Numbered from the stretch's first letter, positions 16,995-26,033 are shown. The stretch is DNA of 64,000 nt from Robertmurraya_A mangrovi (GCF_034427655.1 NZ_JAXOFX010000019.1:1-64000); one strand, 5' to 3'. The notes: generated by a model from the sequence alone, not told the origin. Numbers and translations: made by a program.

Positions 16995-17946
16995 AACGTA
17001 AGACAAAGTCTCCAGAAGAAGCATTTACTCGTACGGAATATTCTCCAGTACCAATTTTTCCAATAATACGATTTTCGGAATTTTCCTCATAAGTCACTCC
17101 ATCTAAATTCACAACTCCATCACCAGAGCTTGCGTGAAAATCAATGGCAAGAGAAGTAGGTTTGTTTCTAAATTCCACCTCTACATCACCGCTTGTGATA
17201 TCAGCTGTAATGTTACCAGATACTTCTTTGTTTGATATGGAAATACTTCCTGACGAAGCCTCCAATTGGATATTTCCTGTTACATCCGTTAGTTGCATAT
17301 CACCTGACGAAACAATAAAAGTAGACTCCTTCGAGTTTTGATCTTGAACAATGAAATCTCCGCTACTGGCTTCAAATTCAATTTTCTCAGCGGTAGTATT
17401 CTTTGTTCTAATCTCGCCACTAGTAGCACTAAATTTCATTATTCTTTCCGCTTTTAAATCTTCAGCAATAATCTCACCTGAGCTCACATCTAGAATAAAG
17501 TCCTTTGATTGAAGCCCTTCAATCGCAATCTCTCCTGAAGAAGTGTGAACATTTATAGATTCATAGATTTTTTCAGGCAATAAAACGTTTACCTCGGTTT
17601 CAACAATAAGAACTCCAATATTAAACTTGATTTGATCTTCCCCTGACAATGATATATCTAAAGTATTACCCTTTTCTTTAACATCAAGTTTCAAATCATT
17701 TTTTAACCTCTTACTAATTTTTCCCTTTAATTCTACTGAAATCTCATTTTCTGATGTAGGTAGTACAGTAATGTCAGTTGATGATAACTTGATGTTGATA
17801 TCATTAATATTTTGATTATTAACCGTTACCTTATCGTTTACATCATATTTTTCTAGGGAGAATCCACCTGACACATTTAGAGTAACAAGTGTTCCTGCGA
17901 CTCCAATAACAAATAGTACAACTAATGTTAGGACAAATTTTTTCAA
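16993..17946 (-). CDS. DUF4097 beta-solenoid membrane-anchored protein (LiaG/YvlB-like)
   Basis: Protein of 317 residues with one N-terminal membrane anchor or uncleaved signal (about 4-26). The rest is a DUF4097 domain made of nine or ten short repeats with the core (A/S)SGE/D about every 20 residues, for example HTSSGEIAIEG, VSSGEIIAED, ASSGDFIVQD and ASSGDFVLR at the C terminus: a beta-solenoid on the outer surface. It resembles LiaG, which is absent from the lia operon of this window. Its ATG overlaps the preceding DUF1700 gene by four bases. Confidence 0.85.
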   Translation of the reverse strand: MKKFVLTLVVLFVIGVAGTLVTLNVSGGFSLEKYDVNDKVTVNNQNINDINIKLSSTDITVLPTSENEISVELKGKISKRLKNDLKLDVKEKGNTLDISLSGEDQIKFNIGVLIVETEVNVLLPEKIYESINVHTSSGEIAIEGLQSKDFILDVSSGEIIAEDLKAERIMKFSATSGEIRTKNTTAEKIEFEASSGDFIVQDQNSKESTFIVSSGDMQLTDVTGNIQLEASSGSISISNKEVSGNITADITSGDVEVEFRNKPTSLAIDFHASSGDGVVNLDGVTYEENSENRIIGKIGTGEYSVRVNASSGDFVLR

Positions 17947-18707
17947 GCCGCTCTACCTCCTCTCACCATTCTAACGTTTAATTTTGTATACCCTGCTAAT
18001 CCCTTAAATAAATATTTTCCAACATACATCATACCGATTCCCATTAACATACCTAAACTAGTTAAAGCGAGTGATACGAAAAAGTTTACCGCTAAACTTT
18101 CGTGGCTAAAACCTAGAAACGAGGAAGAAATAAGCACTAAAGGTGACAAAGTAAACACAAGGGCTACTGCACAAATAGAAATATAAGCTGCAAATATTCC
18201 TGCTGCCGGTCCTACGATAAAAATAAGATTAAACAACAGTAAACTCATTCCTACCATGAAAGAACCAAACGCACTACGACCTGATGTTGATCTTGTCGGC
18301 TCAGATGTTCCCATCGGAGTTGGAATAGGTGCTGGTTTATAGAGTGCAGCTTTAAGTGCTGCCAGCTCTGCTTTTTCATCCATAGTTAATTCTTTACTGT
18401 TTACTTCTTGTTGGCTAGGTTGCGGTTGTTGTTCTGGTTGAATTTGTTCTTGAAAAGGTTGTACTTGTTCTTGAACTTGCTCCTCTGTCTGTTGTACAAC
18501 TTCATCCTTACCTACTCGATAATCAGCCAGTAAATCTCTCGCTATGACATACGGATCTCCTAATTCAGCCGTTAACTCTTCCACACTTTTCCCATTGGCT
18601 AAACCTATTTGAAAGTGTTCCTCATAATCGTATAGCATTTCCCGTCGATCACTTTCTGGAACTTTACTTAACAGTGTCTCAAGTCTTTTTAAAAATTCAT
18701 TATTCAT
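17943..18707 (-). CDS. DUF1700 (HAAS) membrane protein
   Basis: About 254 residues. Residues 1-65 are the HAAS domain (LKRLETLLSKVPESDRREML, ELGDPYVIARDLL). A Gln/Pro-rich linker follows, then four or five transmembrane helices (about 145-250). Such proteins accompany PadR regulators and DUF4097 proteins in Firmicutes and are thought to sense envelope state. The ATG at 18707 is preceded by GAGGAGGGACTTCATC and overlaps the padR stop, so the three genes are translationally coupled. Gene order PadR-DUF1700-DUF4097. Confidence 0.88.
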   Translation of the reverse strand: MNNEFLKRLETLLSKVPESDRREMLYDYEEHFQIGLANGKSVEELTAELGDPYVIARDLLADYRVGKDEVVQQTEEQVQEQVQPFQEQIQPEQQPQPSQQEVNSKELTMDEKAELAALKAALYKPAPIPTPMGTSEPTRSTSGRSAFGSFMVGMSLLLFNLIFIVGPAAGIFAAYISICAVALVFTLSPLVLISSSFLGFSHESLAVNFFVSLALTSLGMLMGIGMMYVGKYLFKGLAGYTKLNVRMVRGGRAA

Positions 18708-19032
18708 GATGAAGTCCCTCCTCAATAAATTGATTTACTGCATTAGAGAATTGCTTCCAATCATCTACTAAATCTTTCATATATTCGTTGCCTTTATCTG
18801 TAATTGAATAATATTTTCTAGGAGGTCCTTCAGTAGATTCTGCTAAATAAGTTGTAAAGTAATCCTCTTTTGTTAACCTTCTTAATAACGGATAAAGTGT
18901 TCCTTCAGCCACCTCAATCTTATTCGAGATATTTTGAGCTAATTCATATCCATACTGATCTTTTTTTGAAATCAGAATTAACACACACAACTCGAGAACA
19001 CCTTTTTTAAATTGCACATTCAAGGAATACAC
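18700..19032 (-). CDS. PadR family transcriptional regulator
   Basis: Winged-helix regulator of about 107-110 residues. FKKGVLELCVLILI, YGYELAQNIS, EGTLYPLLRRLTKE and PPRKYYSITDKG form the PadR winged helix; a C-terminal helix mediates dimers. No ATG is available: either GTG at 19032 or TTG at 19023 (giving the usual family start x-N-V-Q-F-K-K-G) is used, with AGAGGA upstream. It probably represses its own operon, including the DUF1700 and DUF4097 genes. Confidence 0.9.
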   Translation of the reverse strand: MYSLNVQFKKGVLELCVLILISKKDQYGYELAQNISNKIEVAEGTLYPLLRRLTKEDYFTTYLAESTEGPPRKYYSITDKGNEYMKDLVDDWKQFSNAVNQFIEEGLHHE

Positions 19033-19104
19033 ATCCTCTACTCTGTTTTAATCACTATTAGATATTAATCAATAGCCACTAATACTTAGTAATATTTTCC
19101 ACAG

Positions 19105-19139
19105 CTACTATAATAATATACAGTAGTGAACATTGCAAG
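19105..19139 (-). promoter_or_regulatory. promoter with dyad, likely autoregulated by PadR
   Basis: On the minus strand TTGCAA (19138-19133) and TATTAT are spaced by 17 bp. The spacer and -10 overlap an imperfect palindrome CTACTATAATAATATACAGTAG (19105-19126 region, arms CTACT/AGTAG), a plausible operator. Confidence 0.45.
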
Positions 19140-19182
19140 GTAGTAGATAATAAATTTTGGTAATTTTATTATTTATTGCCAA

Positions 19183-19212
19183 AAAAAGAGCCAGACCGTA
19201 TCCGGCCTGACG
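19183..19212 (-). terminator. terminator after the riboswitch-controlled gene
   Basis: Minus-strand stem CAGGCCG/CGGTCTG with GATA loop, followed by GCTCTTTTTTT. Confidence 0.65.
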
Positions 19213-19213
19213 T

Positions 19214-20104
19214 TTACTGCTTCATTGCCATCCAACTATCTACATAGTGAATCGCAAACGATACATTTCTAACTTTAGAGTAAGCTGATTGAACAAGCTG
19301 TAACTGATTAAACATATATGCTTGCCCCTCTTCATAAAAGCTCACATATTGAGCTTCATAGGATTGTCCTGTTTCAACTCCGATGATGATAGCTTTTCCT
19401 AGTTTATTTGCTAGGTTCACTTCGTTTTTTACTAACTCAATAATTCCATTTGGACCTACTGCTTGATCTCTATAGGCCATAATTGAGATATAATGAACAT
19501 TTCGAATGACCCAGCTCGCTAAGTCCCCTTTGCCGTAAGAATTATTGTACATTTTTTCATCAAACCAAAAGGGGATATCTGCTCCAAGAGGTAATTTTAA
19601 TTGCCCCGAATAGACCTTGGCATTAGAAAGCATTTTTTGATAAGCCAGTACTGAGTTATCATAATCCGAGTTCCAACTAGAATGTAAATATGGTTCAACA
19701 TCAAGATGAACACCGGAAAAACGTTCTTGTGGTAAAGCTTGTCTTTGATAAGCACGAAGCCAGTCAAACATGCTTTTTAAATGTTGTCCACCATTTGGTG
19801 AGACCCAATCAGGTGCCCCATCTAATGCATGAACTTTTATATATTTTCTAGAAGCTTTGCTTATAAACTGTTTATAGGCGGATACGGGAATTTGTGAGTT
19901 GACTTGTAGGTATACTTGTTTCACATTTTGCTTTTCTAAAAAGCTAAGTATTTCATCACCTTTAGTCTGGATTTTAGCTGTATCCCATAGCCATGTTGAG
20001 AGTGGTGCCCTAACGTTTGCTTCTGCTTTTGAAGGTATGGTTGATAGCATTAATCCAAGTCCTAATAAGAAAATGAGGCTAAGTTTGTTGATTCTACTGT
20101 TCAT
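19214..20104 (-). CDS. secreted TIM-barrel-like glycosidase-related protein
   Basis: About 296 residues with a signal peptide (1-28, ending SKAEA). The mature part looks like a small TIM barrel: APLSTWLWDTAKI, VYLQVNS, VHALDGAPDWV, GVHLDVEPYLHSSW (an Asp-x-Glu pair as in glycoside hydrolase catalytic strands), ISIMAYRD and IIIGVETGQ. The exact family is not recognised; a polysaccharide or peptidoglycan hydrolase is likely. The ATG at 20104 follows GGAGGAG. The gene sits directly under a cyclic-di-GMP-I riboswitch, which suggests a role in motility-to-biofilm switching or the extracellular matrix. Confidence 0.8.
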   Translation of the reverse strand: MNSRINKLSLIFLLGLGLMLSTIPSKAEANVRAPLSTWLWDTAKIQTKGDEILSFLEKQNVKQVYLQVNSQIPVSAYKQFISKASRKYIKVHALDGAPDWVSPNGGQHLKSMFDWLRAYQRQALPQERFSGVHLDVEPYLHSSWNSDYDNSVLAYQKMLSNAKVYSGQLKLPLGADIPFWFDEKMYNNSYGKGDLASWVIRNVHYISIMAYRDQAVGPNGIIELVKNEVNLANKLGKAIIIGVETGQSYEAQYVSFYEEGQAYMFNQLQLVQSAYSKVRNVSFAIHYVDSWMAMKQ

Positions 20105-20147
20105 GTTGTCTACTCCTCCATTGATGCCAAGACATCCTTTGAAGGAG

Positions 20148-20240
20148 TCCGGCAGCTTGGCAACCATGCAAGCAACATTGCTCGTTTAGGCCCATAGCTT
20201 TGCGTCCTTGCTTTTCAACAAGTTTGCCTTTTTCGGTTAT
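20148..20240 (-). ncRNA. cyclic-di-GMP-I (GEMM-I) riboswitch
   Basis: Read on the minus strand, the leader contains the family's conserved blocks in order: AAAAAGGCAAACTTG, a GAAA-containing P2 loop, GGACGCAAAGCTATGGGCC, a P3 hairpin (ACGAGCAATGTTGCTTG), then ATGGTTGCC and AAGCTGCCGG. Spacing and the paired P1/P2/P3 segments fit. Downstream, ACTCCTT (about 20140) is complementary to the gene's own GAGGAGT ribosome binding site, so translation may be gated. No strong intrinsic terminator is seen between aptamer and ATG. Confidence 0.9.
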
Positions 20241-20248
20241 TTTTTCTA

Positions 20249-20280
20249 ATTATAGCTGATTATGGACCTATTTAACATGG
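20249..20280 (-). promoter_or_regulatory. promoter of the riboswitch transcript
   Basis: A consensus TATAAT (20254-20249 on the minus strand) lies 8-10 bp before the first aptamer nucleotides. The -35 hexamer is poor. Confidence 0.45.
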
Positions 20281-20391
20281 ACAAAACGTGAATTTGGATA
20301 TCCATTATATGGGTTAAAAGTAAGTTATTAGGGCGAAATTGATAAGTAAAAAGTTACCAACCTTTCTATTTCTAAAAGACTTAATTATGTT

Positions 20392-20530
20392 GCCCGTTCC
20401 TTTCCGCTCCAGGCACTTGCTTTCCGCAGGGAGAGATGGGAGCCTCCTCGGCGTTACCGCCTGTGGGGTCTCCCATTCTCTCTATTTCCTGCTGGAGTCA
20501 AGTGCCTTCCGCTACAATCAACTCAGGTGT
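20392..20530. repeat. dispersed palindromic repeat, copy B
   Basis: Full-length copy of about 138 bp: CCGTTCCTTTCCGCTCCAGG, GCACTTGCTTTCCGC, inner inverted arms GGGAG/CTCCC around GCCTGTGGGG, then GCTGGAGTCAAGTGCC and GCTACAATCAACTCAGG. It sits between the riboswitch promoter and a converging small gene, outside coding sequence. Confidence 0.8.
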
Positions 20531-20598
20531 TCTAATGTAGTTAAGATTAAAATCTTAAGAAAATGGCCCTAAAAATATAACCATATAGTAAATAAAAT

Positions 20599-20622
20599 AT
20601 CCCCTCCAATTATGAGGGGATA
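20599..20622 (-). terminator. weak terminator after the 45-residue gene
   Basis: Minus-strand stem CCCCTC/GAGGGG with ATAATTG loop, followed by ATATTTTATTT. Confidence 0.5.
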
Positions 20623-20634
20623 AAAATAACGATC

Positions 20635-20772
20635 CTATTTCCCTACTGGTTTGTTAGGGATGATTTCATCTTTTTCTGTTGTTGAGAATTCAACTAGTTC
20701 TGAGCTAGTTTTTCCTCGTTTTTTGTTATTGTTCCTTTGTGCGTTAGCATTTCCAAGTTTGGTTCTTCCCAT
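20635..20772 (-). CDS. small basic hydrophilic protein (45 aa), possible spore protein
   Basis: Frame beginning MGRTKLGNANAQRNNNKKRG and ending IPNKPVGK, with AAAGGAG 9-10 bp before the ATG. It is Asn/Lys-rich, has no hydrophobic core and would be soluble and disordered. This composition resembles the minor small acid-soluble spore proteins of Bacillaceae (the words NANAQRNNNKK recall gamma-type SASP), but I cannot place it in a named family. A weak terminator follows. It is transcribed in the same direction as the riboswitch gene and separately from it. Confidence 0.6.
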   Translation of the reverse strand: MGRTKLGNANAQRNNNKKRGKTSSELVEFSTTEKDEIIPNKPVGK

Positions 20773-20860
20773 GTACCTCGTCTCCTTTTTGGATACTTCA
20801 ATGGTAGTATGGGTTACCGAGAATCGCCTTATACAATATTGCTATAGACCAGATTTTAAC

Positions 20861-22327
20861 TTATAACTCAGGTGGTTTACGGTGGTTGGTCCCTTGTTCA
20901 AATGCATATCCTAGCTCGATTAACTTTCCTTCACTAAAAGCATGGCTAGTAAAAGTAATTCCCACTGGCTCTCCTTCTTCTGTATAACCAGCTGGGACGG
21001 TGATGGATGGATATCCAGCTTTTGCTGGGATACCAGCACCAAAGTTATTAGGGAACAAAATTGCATCCAACTGGTGTTCTGCTAATACAAAATCAATTCC
21101 TTGTTCAGTGGAATGGTATATATCTTGTTCTAAAGCCTGAAGATATTTTTCCTCTGTCAAGGTTCCAGATGTAGCTTCCGCTTCTTCTAATATTTTTTGG
21201 CCATACTTTAAAGTTCGCTCACTGTTTTGATTATTAAAGTCAATGACATCTTTAAGCGTGCGTACACGGACGTACGACGGAAGGCCCTTAAGGTATGCAT
21301 TAAGATCAGACTTGAATTCATACCCAAGTACATCATAGCTCCACTCATATTTGGTGGAAGGAATCACTATATTTTCAATAACGTCAGCACCAAGTTCTTT
21401 AAGCTTCTCAATGGCTTGCTCCAACACTACCTTCTGTCCATCTTTTAAGTAGTCAAAATACGTTTCTCTTGCTATTCCTACACGTGCCCCTTTTAATCCT
21501 TCAGGGTTTAAAAACTGAGTAAAGTCTACATTGACTAATTTCGCATTCGTTAATGTAATCGGATCTCTATCGTCATGAGCCGTTAAGACATTCAGTAAGT
21601 AAGCTGCATCTTTTACCGTTCTTGTCATTGGTCCAGCCGTGTCTTGGCTATGAGCAATAGGAATGATCCCTCTTCTGCTTACTAAACCGACTGTCGGTTT
21701 AATTCCGACTAAGGAATTTTGACTTGCAGGACTTAAAATCGAACCTGAAGTTTCCGTACCTACTGCAACGGTAGCGAGGTTTGCCGCAATCGACGCACCG
21801 GAACCTGCACTTGACCCACCTACATCAAATTTCCCTTGTCCATACGGGTTTAAGACTTGTCCGCCCCTAGAGCTATAACCGCTAGGCATTCCTTCAGTCA
21901 TAAAATTAGCCCATTCTGTCATATTCGTTTTCCCTAGAATAATGGCCCCTGCCTCGCGAAGTAAGCTAGCAACATGCGAATCTTCAAGGGCATAAGAGTT
22001 CTCAAGAGCAAGAGAACCTGCACTAGTATGCATGTGATCAGCTGTATCTATGTTATCTTTTACTAGCACCGGTATTCCGTGAAGAGGGCCTCTTGGACCT
22101 TTTGTTTTTCTTTCTGCATCAAGAGCTGCTGCAATGTGTAGTGCTTCTGGATTTACTTCTAAGATAGAATTAATTTTGTCTTTATCATACTGGCCAATTC
22201 GATATAGATACATTAACACTAGATCTTTTGATGATATTTCACCATTAGCTAGTTTCTCTTGAATTTCATCTATTGTTGCTTCAACTAGCCATTCATCATG
22301 TAATTTCTTTAGGCGTGAGTTTTCCAT
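20861..22327 (-). CDS. amidase (amidase signature family)
   Basis: Amidase signature enzyme of 488 residues, related to GatA and fatty-amide or peptide amidases. The Ser-cisSer-Lys triad is visible: Lys in VLVKDNIDTA, cis-Ser in FDVGGSSAGSGAS, nucleophilic Ser in GTETSGSILSPAS. No signal peptide. No gatB or gatC is near, so it is a stand-alone amidase of unknown substrate rather than part of the tRNA amidotransferase. MENSRLKKL is preferred as the start because AAGGGGA precedes it; the longer frame lacks a site. Confidence 0.9.
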   Translation of the reverse strand: MENSRLKKLHDEWLVEATIDEIQEKLANGEISSKDLVLMYLYRIGQYDKDKINSILEVNPEALHIAAALDAERKTKGPRGPLHGIPVLVKDNIDTADHMHTSAGSLALENSYALEDSHVASLLREAGAIILGKTNMTEWANFMTEGMPSGYSSRGGQVLNPYGQGKFDVGGSSAGSGASIAANLATVAVGTETSGSILSPASQNSLVGIKPTVGLVSRRGIIPIAHSQDTAGPMTRTVKDAAYLLNVLTAHDDRDPITLTNAKLVNVDFTQFLNPEGLKGARVGIARETYFDYLKDGQKVVLEQAIEKLKELGADVIENIVIPSTKYEWSYDVLGYEFKSDLNAYLKGLPSYVRVRTLKDVIDFNNQNSERTLKYGQKILEEAEATSGTLTEEKYLQALEQDIYHSTEQGIDFVLAEHQLDAILFPNNFGAGIPAKAGYPSITVPAGYTEEGEPVGITFTSHAFSEGKLIELGYAFEQGTNHRKPPEL

Positions 22328-22465
22328 AGTAAAAGTGTTCCCCTTCATCTTGTGATGCTTTATTTATAAAATATTCTAGCAATTCCGTCAAATAAAAAAT
22401 ACTGGATACCTACTCAAAGCTAGAAAAGGACATCCTTATTATATGGATGCCCTCTAATATACTTA

Positions 22466-23413
22466 TTAACGGGATAAGATGGTTCTCACTTCTTCAAGTG
22501 TTGGAAGAGCTGTCATAGCACCTTTCGTTGAAGCAGCTAAAGCCCCTGAAACACTGGCAAAGCGACCTAGCTCTTTCATTTCCTCTAGACTCCAATCCTC
22601 TAAACCTTTTTCTCGCTCATGAAGACAATAAAGCATCCCAGAAACAAATGCGTCTCCCGCACCCGTTGTGTCCACAGCCTCCACCTTCATAGCGGAAACC
22701 TCCACTTTACCCGCTTGCGTTACTAGAACACTTCCCTCTGCCCCTAAGGTAATGGCAATAAAGGGAATATGATAAGGAGCCAGCTTTTCAATTCCCTTGT
22801 CAATTTCTTTCTCACCTGTTAAAAATTCTAGCTCTTCTTCAGAAATCTTTAAAATATCTGCCTCAGATAGAAGCTCCATAATACTCTCTTTGGCCTGTTC
22901 TTCACTTTCCCATAATCCCAATCTCAGGTTCGGGTCATATGAAATGAGCACACCGTTCTTCTTGGCAAGTTCTATAGCTTTTAGCGTAGCGGACTTAGAT
23001 GGTTCATGAATGAGCGAAATGGAACCAAAATGCAGAATTCGAGCAGAGTTGAAATCACTTTCTTTTATATCACCCGTGGATAAAAAGGTATCTGCACTTG
23101 GGTTAATGTAAAAGTCAAAGCTTCTTTCCCCGCCTTCACCAAGGGTAACGAATACAACTCCTGTTCTAGCTTCCTCACTCATGGCCATTGTCGTTGTATT
23201 TACTCCATAACCTTCTAACGTTTCTTTTAAAAATTTGCCGAGAATATCTTGTCCAACTTTCCCTAAAAATGCTGAAGGCAGTCCTAGTCTGGCCACTCCT
23301 ACTGAAACATTCGCAGGTGCTCCTCCAGGACTTTTTTGATAGACAAGGTTTGTTTCATCCATTGGGATAAAATCAATTAATGCCTCTCCTAGACTAATTA
23401 CTCCACTTTTCAT
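22466..23413 (-). CDS. PfkB-family sugar kinase, probable fructokinase
   Basis: Ribokinase/PfkB-fold kinase of 315 residues. The N-terminal signature is GGAPANVSVGVARLG and the C-terminal one DTTGAGDAFVSGML, with catalytic Asp in GAGD. SYDPNLRLGLW is typical of fructokinases that make fructose 6-phosphate from free fructose. No sugar transporter is adjacent, so the substrate is inferred from similarity only. The gene is monocistronic as far as visible. Confidence 0.88.
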   Translation of the reverse strand: MKSGVISLGEALIDFIPMDETNLVYQKSPGGAPANVSVGVARLGLPSAFLGKVGQDILGKFLKETLEGYGVNTTTMAMSEEARTGVVFVTLGEGGERSFDFYINPSADTFLSTGDIKESDFNSARILHFGSISLIHEPSKSATLKAIELAKKNGVLISYDPNLRLGLWESEEQAKESIMELLSEADILKISEEELEFLTGEKEIDKGIEKLAPYHIPFIAITLGAEGSVLVTQAGKVEVSAMKVEAVDTTGAGDAFVSGMLYCLHEREKGLEDWSLEEMKELGRFASVSGALAASTKGAMTALPTLEEVRTILSR

Positions 23414-23554
23414 ATTGATTCACCTCGAATTTTTTTCTAACAGGCAGACTGTAAAAATTTATGTACATTAAACGGAACTAATAGCAAATAGACCCCAGGA
23501 AAAGAGACCCCCAAGGTCCATTGAGCACGTATTTCATTATTTATCAAACATGAT

Positions 23555-24691
23555 TTAAGCTTGGCTATCCTCTATTTGACCTTTATAAAACCTCTTCTTC
23601 TGAGGTTCCACATTTATCTCACGGCAGTACTTCTTTAGTTCTCTTTCTTCACGCTCAGTCACTAATGAAATAACAGTTCCCTCTGCACCAAAACGGCCTG
23701 TTCTTCCTGAGCGATGAACGTACTGAGAAAGGTCCTTTGGAAAATCATAATGGACAACATGTGTAACACCTTTAATATCTAACCCTCTAGCTGCAACGTC
23801 TGTTGCTAGGAGCATATTTGTCTTTCCTGTTCTAAAGTCTTTAAGTGCATTTTTTCTTTTATCTTTATTTAAATCACTATGAAGAAGCGATGCATGAATG
23901 TCACTAAAGGCAAGCTTTTCATGAGTAACAGTTAAGCTCCCAATATCTTTAATAAACACTAATGCCTTGACTCCCTCAAGACGGGAAATCTTCTCTAGTA
24001 ATTTAATTTTTTCTCTTTGCTCAGCAGGAAAATAAATATGACCCACAGCTGCTGATTGTATGGTTTCATCCTTCTCAATTTTAATCACTTCGGCATCAGA
24101 TGTTAGTTCTCTTGCTATTTTTACAGCATGGTCTGTCAAAGTGGCTGAGAATAAAACTACTTGCCTGTCAGCAAGGGATGACTTTATAATCTCTTTAATA
24201 GTTGGCAAGTGCTCCGGAGTTAATAACTGGTCTCCTTCATCCAACACAATTGTTTTTACTTCGTGCATTTTAATCTTCTTTTGCTTTATCAGTTCTAGCG
24301 TTCTACCAGGAGTCCCGATAATAATCTGAGGACTTTTCTTTAATTTCTCCAGCTGTCTCTTAACATTAGCTCCTCCGATGAATGAAGCGGCACGGATACC
24401 ACTTCCCTCTCCCCACTTTTGTACCTCTGATAAAATTTGCATCACTAGTTCTTGTGAGGAAGCTTGGATGACTGCTTGAACCGTTCTCTTCTCTGGGTCA
24501 ATTTTATTTAAAATAGGTAATAAATAGGCTAGAGTTTTACCTGTTCCTGTTGGAGATTCAGCAATAACATCTTTCCCTTTAGAAATGACAGGGATTGCAG
24601 CTGCTTGAATCGAAGTAGGCTGCCCGAATCCTTCTTTTTCCCATACCGCTTGTATAAACGGCTTTACTTCATTTAATATAGCCACACTCAT
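23555..24691 (-). CDS. yfmL: DEAD-box RNA helicase, YfmL-like
   Basis: 378-residue minimal DEAD-box helicase with no C-terminal extension. Motif Q (GFGQPTSIQ), motif I ESPTGTGKT, Ia-like QASSQELV, Ib GTPGR, motif II as DEGD rather than DEAD, motif III SAT, and motifs V-VI (TDVAARGLDIKG, HRSGRTGR). It matches B. subtilis YfmL in length and in the AASFIGGANVKRQLEKLK segment. YfmL contributes to ribosome biogenesis and growth in the cold. Confidence 0.9.
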   Translation of the reverse strand: MSVAILNEVKPFIQAVWEKEGFGQPTSIQAAAIPVISKGKDVIAESPTGTGKTLAYLLPILNKIDPEKRTVQAVIQASSQELVMQILSEVQKWGEGSGIRAASFIGGANVKRQLEKLKKSPQIIIGTPGRTLELIKQKKIKMHEVKTIVLDEGDQLLTPEHLPTIKEIIKSSLADRQVVLFSATLTDHAVKIARELTSDAEVIKIEKDETIQSAAVGHIYFPAEQREKIKLLEKISRLEGVKALVFIKDIGSLTVTHEKLAFSDIHASLLHSDLNKDKRKNALKDFRTGKTNMLLATDVAARGLDIKGVTHVVHYDFPKDLSQYVHRSGRTGRFGAEGTVISLVTEREERELKKYCREINVEPQKKRFYKGQIEDSQA

Positions 24692-24800
24692 AAAAGTACC
24701 ACCTTACTTGTCACTCGTATATTTGTTCCGAGACATGATTAAAAACTATTATTGATACTAGCCTATCATACAGCGGATGTCTACCAAAATCAGAGGAATC

Positions 24801-26033
24801 CTACTCATTCTCTTCTGTTTTAGGCAAATCCGTTAAAAATGATTTCGTTCTTATACCCGACCTTCTTAAGAAGATATCAACATCTACTTCTACATCTGCT
24901 CTCCTAAACTCTTCATTCCAATCATCTTTCACTTGTTTGTATTTTTTATTATCACTTCTATGAAGAGCCTCTCCGAATCCATAAATGTCTACACCAAACT
25001 CATCTTGAACCTTGATTATTGTATTTCTAATATTTTCAGCCACATACTTCCCTGCATCTCTTTCATACTCTTTATACGTTTGTAATTGAGTTAAGTCTTT
25101 TCTACACTGCGTCGTCAATAATTCGGTATCAGCATTTACTTGGACCTTTACAACTGGCTGACTTCCACGATATTCAACATTAATCTTAGAGTGTGTATGT
25201 ACTACTTTAAGAGCATTATAATTTTCCCCCTCTTCTTCTCCATCATCACAAGGAATACTCAAGGTTGTTTCTTCGAGTTCTTGTGTCCAGAAATAATTTC
25301 TACTCTCCTCTAGGGTAAGAAATCCCTTTAGCTTCTCATTATCAAAAACAGCAATACCCTCCATTTCTACCAGTGCCTTTGGTTCAAGGTTGGTATTGTT
25401 TTCATTAGTTGCCCCTTTATTTACATCTCCCTTTAAGATTACTGACCCCGTTACTGGTGTTCTCCCTTGTGATGTAATTGCTGAGACAAAATCGGTTAGT
25501 CGAATATTTGGATCCCCTCCCCACTCCTTTACGAACGTCTGAATTTGTTTATGAACCTTCATAGAGGGTATTTTTTGAAGGGGATACGTAATCTTCAAAA
25601 AATCACGTGCAGGTTTTCCTCTAGTAATTAGAATATTAAAGTCATTTCGAAATTCTCCACTTCTCTCTAGATACTCTAAAAAACCAATAACACCTTGCCT
25701 TGCTATCTCTTCACTAATAAATAGTACCCTTGTATGAGAAAAAATTAGTTGCCTTGTTACACCAATATTCATTCTTTGTAGAATTTCCGCCATCGTATCG
25801 CCTTCTAAAGTAAAAGTGATAACCGGAGCACTATCTCCGCCGCCTTGTTTCGAAAAGGGAGGTGCATTCACAATCTCAATCGTAACCATATATCTTTTTT
25901 CTTCACCTGGGTCAACGGCAAGACCTGATACAATTGAAACATCATTGAGTTCAACACGATCCCAACATCCTGCCAATATTAATGTCGCCAAAGATATAAT
26001 CACCAATAGCTTTCTATTCATTACATCACCCAT
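24801..26033 (-). CDS. germinant receptor C subunit (Ger(x)C lipoprotein)
   Basis: 410-residue lipoprotein. Signal peptide ends at lipobox ILAGCWDRVELND, the CWD-x-x-E-x-N/D start typical of GerAC-type proteins. The domain order follows the family: N-terminal domain, middle beta domain and helical C-terminal domain. It is the outer-surface subunit of a spore germinant receptor in the inner spore membrane. Its start overlaps the end of the A-subunit gene by eight bases. Last gene of the operon. Confidence 0.93.
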   Translation of the reverse strand: MGDVMNRKLLVIISLATLILAGCWDRVELNDVSIVSGLAVDPGEEKRYMVTIEIVNAPPFSKQGGGDSAPVITFTLEGDTMAEILQRMNIGVTRQLIFSHTRVLFISEEIARQGVIGFLEYLERSGEFRNDFNILITRGKPARDFLKITYPLQKIPSMKVHKQIQTFVKEWGGDPNIRLTDFVSAITSQGRTPVTGSVILKGDVNKGATNENNTNLEPKALVEMEGIAVFDNEKLKGFLTLEESRNYFWTQELEETTLSIPCDDGEEEGENYNALKVVHTHSKINVEYRGSQPVVKVQVNADTELLTTQCRKDLTQLQTYKEYERDAGKYVAENIRNTIIKVQDEFGVDIYGFGEALHRSDNKKYKQVKDDWNEEFRRADVEVDVDIFLRRSGIRTKSFLTDLPKTEENE

